Shown piece after piece: positions 1 through 4,716 of a stretch of 6,337 nt of DNA (the stretch's first letter is position 1; every line of letters starts with the position of its first letter). The translations under genes and the position numbers were made by a program. The stretch is from Victivallales bacterium (GTDB taxonomy: Bacteria > Verrucomicrobiota > Lentisphaeria > Victivallales > JAUVCU01): contig JAOZMT010000137.1 in assembly GCA_029934175.1 (NCBI GenBank), forward strand, positions 1 to 6,337. Reading direction: 5' to 3'. Below the pieces are notes generated by a model. That model was not told where the DNA came from, searched no databases, and was given only the letters and a program-made list of their open reading frames with translations.

Positions 1-113
1 CAGCCCCTGAAAGCGGGACTCTGACTGCTTTAATTTCTAGTCCAAAGTGTAAAGTCGTTTTATGCATAATATGAAACAAACCATCTTTTTCTCATAATTA
101 ATTTTGTATTGTT
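1..113. other. Left flank after the operon; ambiguous edge-truncated reading frames
   Basis: This short stretch follows the stop codon of the last operon gene. Two frames are open to the window edge. On the plus strand, 3-74 reads as a 23-residue tail (begins APESGTLTAL, ends VVLCII) closed by TGA at 72-74. On the minus strand, an ATG at 67-65 (MHKTTLHFGL...) runs off the edge with no stop. They overlap, so at most one is real, and neither has further support. The first ~30 bases are visibly richer in G+C than the rest of the window, which could mark a different gene or a repeat. No convincing rho-independent terminator is seen: the only stem (about 2-20) is six pairs with one mismatch or wobble and no T-tract. 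Confidence 0.2.
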
Positions 114-2504
114 TTATTTCCATAATTCTCCCCAAGTTGATAATTTGGGTTTATCAATTATTTTAGGTAAATTATAATTATTTGGATTATTTTTTAACTC
201 ATTAGTGAGATTCCCATCGACAGTTTCAAATTCAGCTAAATAATAATATGGTCTTTGACTTTGAGATATAATTTTTTTATTTAATACCATCTTTGACACT
301 AATGAACATTTTTTTATTTTACCAAACCAACCAGTCCATTCTATTTTCCCATTTATTGTAGAATAAGAAATTAGATATTTTGCAGATAAAACACCATCAG
401 GAATATCAATAGTATTTTTAGTTTTATCTACAGCATGAAAATAGAAAAATCCTTTTGTTTTACATTGATTTAATACATTTTCTCTTATTCCGCCAATGAT
501 TACAGATGTATCATTCGGAGGAAGCGTTAATGAATCAGGAATAAATTTATTGTTCTTTGAAATGGAAGCACTTGAAACTCCATATTGAGCTGGTAATTCT
601 GCAATAATTTCTTTAGTCCAATATCTTTGTCTATATAATTGACTAAATTTATCAACACATAATTTTGCAGAATCTTCAAGAAATTGTTCTACATTACTCA
701 TATCTTCACTTGAACCAGGACAAACAGGAAATGCTCCAATTCCTGGAAGTAATTCATGATATCCTTGCCATTTTATATTTTTATCTGATGATCCTGGATA
801 TAAAACATAAGCTCCTTCTGTTCGTTTAATCGCATCTTTGTAAGCATGCATTTTTAATAAATCTGCTCGTTTTGATGCTATACCTTTTCGTTCACTTTCT
901 CGTTCTTTATCTAAGTCTTCTGTGTTATCATCTCCAAATACATCATTTTCTATTTTATTTAAAATACCACCATCAAATAATTTAGCAATATCAACAATAC
1001 TTTTTGCATTATTTGGATTTACTATTCTATATTTTGCATCGAAATGAATATGAACAATCCGTTCCGCGACTTCCGCATTTTTGGCTTCTTCAATCTCAAT
1101 AGGCCATAATGATACTGTATAATCAGGTCGCATATATTTTGTCCAAGAACCTTCAGATTGATAAGAAGAATCTTTACTATTCCCAAATGTTCGATTATAG
1201 CAAAACATTATATTTAATTTAGTTTCTCCATTTTGAGAATAAGTCCCTGTATACTTTAAATGTTTTCCTGCTGATAATTTTAATCCAAAACCATCATCCG
1301 TTGAAGATATAAAAGGAGAATTGTTATCATCTACAGGAAATTCTTTCATTTCAAAAATTTCATTAATAGAATCTATCAATTTAAAGAAGAGCCAATATTC
1401 ATAAAGAGTAGCAATATCTCGTTGCCCTCCCTTGAACATATCTTCTCCGCCTTTCCAAACAAGTTGAGCTGATAATTCAAACTGTAACCATACTCTCAAT
1501 ATTTCACGGTATCCCTCTTTGCGTTGAAGGACAGGACTTCCCAATGATAATTGAGTTGCATGTGATAAATCTTTAAAAAAATTATGATTCAAATAGTCAT
1601 AAAGTTTATTCTGCAAAAATTCTATTTCTTTTTTTAAAGAAATATGTTTTTGTTTTTCTTCTATTAATTCTTTTATATCTTCTAAAACTCTATTAAATGT
1701 TTCCAAAGCAAATTTTATAAATCTATTTTCTGGAGTATCAAAACTATCAATATGTTCTATTGTTGTAACACTTTGTGGAACAGTAGAAAGTTTTTTATAA
1801 AGAGGGTTCGTTTTAGGCAAAGCAATTCTAGGATTATTTCTTGCCATTTGTCGAAATTCATTTGCTCCAATTCTAAAACCACCCTTTGATAAATTTTTAT
1901 CTATATATTTACCTTCTGAACGAATATGCGGATTATGCAAAATTCTATTAATGGCATTCTTAAATTTAACAGAATCTATTAATGATTTTAGAAAATAAAA
2001 TCGTTGTGTTAAAGTCTCAACTGATAAATCACTATTTATTTCAAAACGAGCCATAGATGGTGATTCTATTTGCATTAATAAATCATTACATTTCTCTCCA
2101 ATATCAGAAAGCATTTGTTTATAATCTTTTAATGAACCTGCTTTTATTGATTGCACTTCAACTATCGCATAAGCTTTTTCTCCATCTGGATTTTCTATTT
2201 CAAATTGAATAATACCTGTATGTATTCCAGTATTAAATGAATAAAGTGTATCTTTTATCTTTTTTATTTGTTTATTGTTTTCAAGACTAAAAGAATAATT
2301 ATCATTTGTTTTTATATCAAGATAATAAGTTCGCCCTTCTAACAATTGGACTTTTTCATATTCGTAATCAAAATCTCCATCAGAAAAATTGCGTTCATTA
2401 TCACTTAACTCATGCAATGAATTTTCTAAATCACTAGATATTTCAATAGTTCCGCAATTTGTTTTATCATTATTTAAAAATTCTATAGTTATTACTTTAC
2501 TCAT
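114..2504 (-). CDS. DUF2357-type, McrC-like PD-(D/E)XK restriction nuclease
   Basis: This 796-residue protein is probably the DNA-cleaving partner of the AAA+ protein encoded at the other end of the operon. Residues 1-125 look beta-rich and may be an adaptor or recognition region. Residues ~130-350 are largely helical, with a charged, likely coiled-coil stretch at ~265-305. The nuclease core spans ~365-600: a helix YEYWLFFKL with Glu369, then RPDYTV with Asp461, then HFDAKYRI with Asp489 and Lys491. Downstream come the family-typical MHAYKDAI (552-559), GAYVLYPG (564-571) and LLPGIGAFPVCPG (585-597). Residues ~655-796 form an extra C-terminal domain of unknown role. The ATG overlaps the stop of the upstream gene (ATGA) and has no clear Shine-Dalgarno, only an A-run, so translation probably depends on coupling. 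The catalytic residues appear intact. Family assignment is from remembered motif patterns; the McrC-like role is inferred from the McrB-like neighbour. Confidence 0.86.
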   Translation of the reverse strand: MSKVITIEFLNNDKTNCGTIEISSDLENSLHELSDNERNFSDGDFDYEYEKVQLLEGRTYYLDIKTNDNYSFSLENNKQIKKIKDTLYSFNTGIHTGIIQFEIENPDGEKAYAIVEVQSIKAGSLKDYKQMLSDIGEKCNDLLMQIESPSMARFEINSDLSVETLTQRFYFLKSLIDSVKFKNAINRILHNPHIRSEGKYIDKNLSKGGFRIGANEFRQMARNNPRIALPKTNPLYKKLSTVPQSVTTIEHIDSFDTPENRFIKFALETFNRVLEDIKELIEEKQKHISLKKEIEFLQNKLYDYLNHNFFKDLSHATQLSLGSPVLQRKEGYREILRVWLQFELSAQLVWKGGEDMFKGGQRDIATLYEYWLFFKLIDSINEIFEMKEFPVDDNNSPFISSTDDGFGLKLSAGKHLKYTGTYSQNGETKLNIMFCYNRTFGNSKDSSYQSEGSWTKYMRPDYTVSLWPIEIEEAKNAEVAERIVHIHFDAKYRIVNPNNAKSIVDIAKLFDGGILNKIENDVFGDDNTEDLDKERESERKGIASKRADLLKMHAYKDAIKRTEGAYVLYPGSSDKNIKWQGYHELLPGIGAFPVCPGSSEDMSNVEQFLEDSAKLCVDKFSQLYRQRYWTKEIIAELPAQYGVSSASISKNNKFIPDSLTLPPNDTSVIIGGIRENVLNQCKTKGFFYFHAVDKTKNTIDIPDGVLSAKYLISYSTINGKIEWTGWFGKIKKCSLVSKMVLNKKIISQSQRPYYYLAEFETVDGNLTNELKNNPNNYNLPKIIDKPKLSTWGELWK

Positions 2505-2512
2505 TTTTTTTC
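2501..2512 (-). promoter_or_regulatory. ATGA stop/start overlap on an A8 run (coupling or -1 slippage site)
   Basis: On the minus strand the DUF1016 gene ends GAA AAA AAA TGA, and the last A plus TG of this string is the start codon of the DUF2357 gene. This is the classic ATGA arrangement for termination-reinitiation. The zero-frame codons also form the heptamer A_AAA_AAA (2510-2504), which matches the X_XXY_YYZ pattern of -1 ribosomal slippage. Slipping back one base would read ...K K M S K..., directly fusing the two proteins. The sequence shows the motif only; whether slippage happens is unknown. Confidence 0.5.
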
Positions 2513-3766
2513 AGAATTATTTTTTAATTGAGATGCTATAAAATCTTTCAATTCTTGTTTACTAGGTAATTGTAATTCATAATGCGAAACATACATATTT
2601 TCTTTGTCGGCTAATGCATATTTTACCATTTCAGGTTTGCTATCTGTGCATAATAAAATCCCAATAGGAAGATTATCTCCATCTTCCATCATTTTTTCTT
2701 TGTAATATTGAAGATAGGTATTTAATTGCCCCATATTATTATAATTAAATTCTTCTGTTTTTAATTCAATAATAACATGGCATTTTAATATTCTGTGATA
2801 GAACACAAGATCTATGAAACAATATTCATCATCTATTAAAATTCGTTTTTGCCTTGACTCGAAACAAAATCCATATCCTAATTCAAGTAAAAAAGATTGT
2901 AAATTATCCATTAAGCCTTTTTCAAGAGCCTGCTCTTCTAAAGTTTCATTTGTAGGAATATTTAAAAATTCAAAAACAAATTGGTTTTTAATTGAACTAT
3001 TTATATCTGAAACATTAACTTTTTCATTTGCAAGAGCACTTAATTTTTCTTTATCCTTTGATAATCCAGAACGCTCAAAATATAAAGAATTAATTTGTCT
3101 TTTTAATTCAACAACAGTCCAAGTTCCTTTCATACATTCTAATTCATAAAATGTTCTTTTCAAATTGTCTTCAATTTTAATAAGTTCTGAAAAATGAGTA
3201 TAAGATAAATTCGTTATTAATTTTTCAGCTGGAACTAATAAATCTTCTTTATCTTCTAGATTTTCATTTTGAATAAGGTCATTTTTCAAAACGGGGGTTA
3301 TCAACCCCCGTTTTGAGTTTTCCTCAAAAATAGGCAATAATGAATCATTAATTTTATCATTTTTCAAAACGGGGGTCACTGACCCCCGTTTTGAGTTTCT
3401 CTTGAAAACAGGCAATAATAAATCATTTATTTCATCGTTTTCCAAAACGGGGGACAGCGTCCCCCGTTTTGAATTATCTGACAAAGCTAAATCAAAATAA
3501 CTGTATGTTTTATAAAATATACGAATCCGTCTTAATTCTCGTGGACTCATATTTTTCAGGTTTTGACTTTGTAACTTTTCAGATAAGTTTTTAATAAGTT
3601 TACTATTATACTTGGCTTTTTCAGCTCCCTTTTGTTCATACTCAACAATATAATATCCAATCAACCAATTTCTTAAAGTCAATAATATATTAATTGCTGA
3701 TGATGCTTTGTTTTTCAGCAGATCATCAATATCGACAATTTTTGTAACTAATTTTTCAATATTCAT
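2501..3766 (-). CDS. DUF1016/YhcG-family PD-(D/E)XK nuclease with internal 26-residue repeats
   Basis: The product is a 421-residue protein. Residues ~1-95 match the DUF1016 N-terminal helical domain (LLTLRNWLIGYYIVEYEQKG at 28-47; LKNMSPRELRRIRIFY at 70-85). Residues 98-175 are a low-complexity linker of three 26-residue units, each beginning NSKRG. Residues ~185-245 resume the family pattern (LSYTHFSELIKIED, ...FYELECMKGTWTVVELKRQI). Residues ~260-410 are the PD-(D/E)XK nuclease: helix Glu282, FIDLVFYHR with Asp319, VIIELK with Glu335 and Lys337, and GQLNTYLQYY with Gln347. The active site appears complete. The start is supported by a GGAGG six bases upstream. The family is associated with nucleic-acid cleavage and often sits in restriction loci, including type I operons; its exact role here is unknown. 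Its stop overlaps the next start. Confidence 0.9.
   Translation of the reverse strand: MNIEKLVTKIVDIDDLLKNKASSAINILLTLRNWLIGYYIVEYEQKGAEKAKYNSKLIKNLSEKLQSQNLKNMSPRELRRIRIFYKTYSYFDLALSDNSKRGTLSPVLENDEINDLLLPVFKRNSKRGSVTPVLKNDKINDSLLPIFEENSKRGLITPVLKNDLIQNENLEDKEDLLVPAEKLITNLSYTHFSELIKIEDNLKRTFYELECMKGTWTVVELKRQINSLYFERSGLSKDKEKLSALANEKVNVSDINSSIKNQFVFEFLNIPTNETLEEQALEKGLMDNLQSFLLELGYGFCFESRQKRILIDDEYCFIDLVFYHRILKCHVIIELKTEEFNYNNMGQLNTYLQYYKEKMMEDGDNLPIGILLCTDSKPEMVKYALADKENMYVSHYELQLPSKQELKDFIASQLKNNSEKK
3286..3316. repeat. Perfect inverted repeat, copy at unit 3 (14-bp arms, 3-nt loop)
   Basis: The arms are 3286-3299 (TCAAAACGGGGGTT) and 3303-3316, with loop ATC. The stem is GC-rich in an AT-rich gene, and an AAAA and a TTTT tract lie in the outer part of the stem. 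On the minus strand it encodes SKRGLITPVL; the plus strand gives the near-identical SKRGLSTPVL, a consequence of the palindrome. The base pairs next to the loop are TT/AA. Confidence 0.93.
3364..3394. repeat. Perfect inverted repeat, copy at unit 2 (14-bp arms, 3-nt loop)
   Basis: The arms are 3364-3377 (TCAAAACGGGGGTC) and 3381-3394, with loop ACT. Relative to the copy at 3286-3316, the second loop-proximal pair changes from T/A to C/G on both arms together, so pairing is preserved. It encodes SKRGSVTPVL on the minus strand. Confidence 0.93.
3443..3471. repeat. Perfect inverted repeat, copy at unit 1 (13-bp arms, 3-nt loop)
   Basis: The arms are 3443-3455 (CAAAACGGGGGAC) and 3459-3471, with loop AGC. 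Both loop-proximal pairs (AC/GT) differ from the copy at 3286-3316 (TT/AA), and again both arms changed together. It encodes SKRGTLSPVL on the minus strand. Confidence 0.93.
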
Positions 3767-3849
3767 ATTAAGCCTCCATAATTATATCTATCATAATTCT
3801 TAAAATTAAATGATGCGATATTTGGGTTTTCTATATTTTTATAATTCAT
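3763..3849 (-). CDS. Possible 28-residue ORF between dinD and the DUF1016 gene
   Basis: An ATG at 3849-3847 opens 28 codons (begins MNYKNIENPN, ends YNYGGLI) and closes with TGA at 3765-3763, which overlaps the DUF1016 ATG as ATGA. It is in the same frame as dinD, two codons after the dinD TAA (TAA AAT TGT ATG). It could therefore be a small coupled peptide, or the remains of a longer dinD tail cut off by the TAA. No Shine-Dalgarno is visible upstream, and the DUF1016 gene has its own strong site inside this ORF. The peptide is Asn/Tyr-rich and is not recognised. Treat it as tentative. Confidence 0.25.
   Translation of the reverse strand: MNYKNIENPNIASFNFKNYDRYNYGGLI
3773..3777 (-). promoter_or_regulatory. 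Shine-Dalgarno of the DUF1016 gene (GGAGG)
   Basis: GGAGG on the minus strand lies six bases (CTTAAT) before the ATG at 3766-3764. It supports that start and allows independent initiation despite the 89-bp gap after dinD. Confidence 0.8.
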
Positions 3850-3855
3850 ACAATT

Positions 3856-4701
3856 TTATTTTGGGAGTTCAGAGTTTTTTATCATCTTTTTTTCAGTTGA
3901 TTTAACACGCCTTTCTAATTTTTTTAAATCTTCTTCAATTGGTAAGTTTTCAGGTTTAATACCTCGTTCTCCAAGCATATTTCTAACACTTTGATTATTT
4001 TGAATATGCTCTGATGTAATTGAAAATTCTCCTTGCAAATCATTTTCTGATACATTATAATTTGTAATTTCTGTCGCTAAATTCTTTGCCGCAATTGTAA
4101 CAGTAGGTAAAAAACCAGCCAGCGGTCTATTCTTTGAAATGTTTAATTTCGTTTTCATTCCTTGTGTGGTATAACCTCCAAATAATGCCTCATCTCCTTT
4201 AGAGCGAATCATTGCGAAACCTCTATCATCAACTCCTCGTTCATATATATTTTTTGATAATTCTGTTTCTGATTCTTTTAGTTTTTTTCTAGCTGCTAGA
4301 CGCTCTTCTAATTTAAATCGTTCTTCTATTAACTCTTGTTTTCGTGTTTGAATTGCAAAATATGTTTGAGCAAATGCAATAATTTCTTTGCGAGGATCTC
4401 CATTTTGAGCAATCAAATAACAAGCATAACGAGTCAACATAATATCATCAATATTTCGCTTTGCTCCAGAACCAATAACGACCATTTTCGTGACATCACG
4501 AAAATGGTTATTGACATCATTCCCAACTTTTTTACATGAAGTAATTGCTTTTTGAATTACTTTTGAAAAATTCTCCCATCTATCATAACCTAAATTTTCC
4601 ATTATTTCTCTCGCATACCAAAATTCAACATCTGAATTCTCTACTTTTTGAGTAATAACATCAAAATTACCACTAAACAATATTATTTTATTTTTATCCA
4701 T
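3856..4701 (-). CDS. dinD: DinD-family (DNA-damage-inducible protein D-like) protein
   Basis: At 281 residues this is close to the ~274 residues of E. coli DinD, so it appears full length. Residues ~1-120 form a BRO-N/antirepressor-like region: FWYAREIMENLGYDRWENF at 27-45, HFRDVTKMVVIGSGAKR at 66-82, then IDDIMLTRYACYLIAQNGDP and AFAQTYFAIQTRKQE. The middle is a charged helix (~120-150). The second half has the family's GVDDRGFAMIRSKGDEALFGG (156-176) and NRPLAGFLPTVTIAAKNLA (191-209), ending in a Lys/Glu-rich tail with LERRVKSTEKKM (262-273). E. coli DinD is LexA-regulated and reported to inhibit RecA-driven strand exchange. Here no LexA-type box is seen and only 15 bp separate it from the upstream gene, so it should follow operon control. 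DinD homologues are often embedded in restriction operons; its task in this one is unknown. Confidence 0.92.
   Translation of the reverse strand: MDKNKIILFSGNFDVITQKVENSDVEFWYAREIMENLGYDRWENFSKVIQKAITSCKKVGNDVNNHFRDVTKMVVIGSGAKRNIDDIMLTRYACYLIAQNGDPRKEIIAFAQTYFAIQTRKQELIEERFKLEERLAARKKLKESETELSKNIYERGVDDRGFAMIRSKGDEALFGGYTTQGMKTKLNISKNRPLAGFLPTVTIAAKNLATEITNYNVSENDLQGEFSITSEHIQNNQSVRNMLGERGIKPENLPIEEDLKKLERRVKSTEKKMIKNSELPK
4481..4508. repeat. 12-bp-arm inverted repeat inside dinD
   Basis: The arms ACCATTTTCGTG (4481-4492) and CACGAAAATGGT (4497-4508) are perfect, with a four-base loop ACAT. It encodes residues 65-74, around HFRDVTKMV, a conserved part of the DinD N-terminal domain. The opposite strand reads HFRDITKMV across the same bases, which explains an antisense open frame here. 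Confidence 0.9.
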
Positions 4702-4706
4702 TATAT

Positions 4707-4712
4707 CTCCTT
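4707..4712 (-). promoter_or_regulatory. Shine-Dalgarno of dinD (AAGGAG)
   Basis: AAGGAG on the minus strand lies five bases (ATATA) before the ATG at 4701-4699, within the 15-bp gap after the AAA+ gene. It fixes the dinD start. Confidence 0.82.
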
Positions 4713-4716
4713 TATT

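Larger units (their letters stand above)
3242..3475 (-). repeat. Three in-frame 78-bp (26-residue) tandem repeats within the DUF1016 gene
   Basis: Three consecutive 78-bp units encode residues 98-123, 124-149 and 150-175. Each starts with NSKRGxxxPVLxND. Units 1 and 2 continue with related spacers (EINDLLLPVFKR and KINDSLLPIFEE), while the spacer of unit 3 has diverged (LIQNENLEDKED). Each unit contains one long GC-rich inverted repeat, with centres at 3457, 3379 and 3301, exactly 78 bp apart. The repeats lie between the DUF1016 N-terminal domain and the nuclease domain, where the family has a linker. Because the period is a multiple of three, gain or loss of units would keep the frame. Confidence 0.9.

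Noticed and set aside
2..20. Operon terminator at the left edge
   Set aside because: The stem is six pairs with one mismatch or wobble and a seven-base loop, and no T-tract follows on the minus strand before the window ends.
2814..3149. Plus-strand 111-codon open frame
   Set aside because: It lies entirely inside the DUF1016 gene, antisense to its conserved nuclease domain. It has Ser/Lys/Phe-rich shadow composition and no domain pattern.
3286..3471. CRISPR-like array (three regularly spaced palindromic repeats)
   Set aside because: The spacing is exact and the spacers are themselves related coding repeats. The whole stretch is in frame inside a clear DUF1016 protein, no cas genes are present, and the spacers do not look like foreign, unrelated sequences.
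4336..4539. Plus-strand 67-codon open frame containing HFRDITKMV
   Set aside because: It is antisense to dinD. The family-like peptide arises only because the inverted repeat at 4481-4508 reads similarly on both strands.
4702..4716. LexA/SOS operator before dinD, as in E. coli
   Set aside because: The gap is only 15 bp and holds just the Shine-Dalgarno; no CTG-N10-CAG-type box is seen there or before the AAA+ gene.
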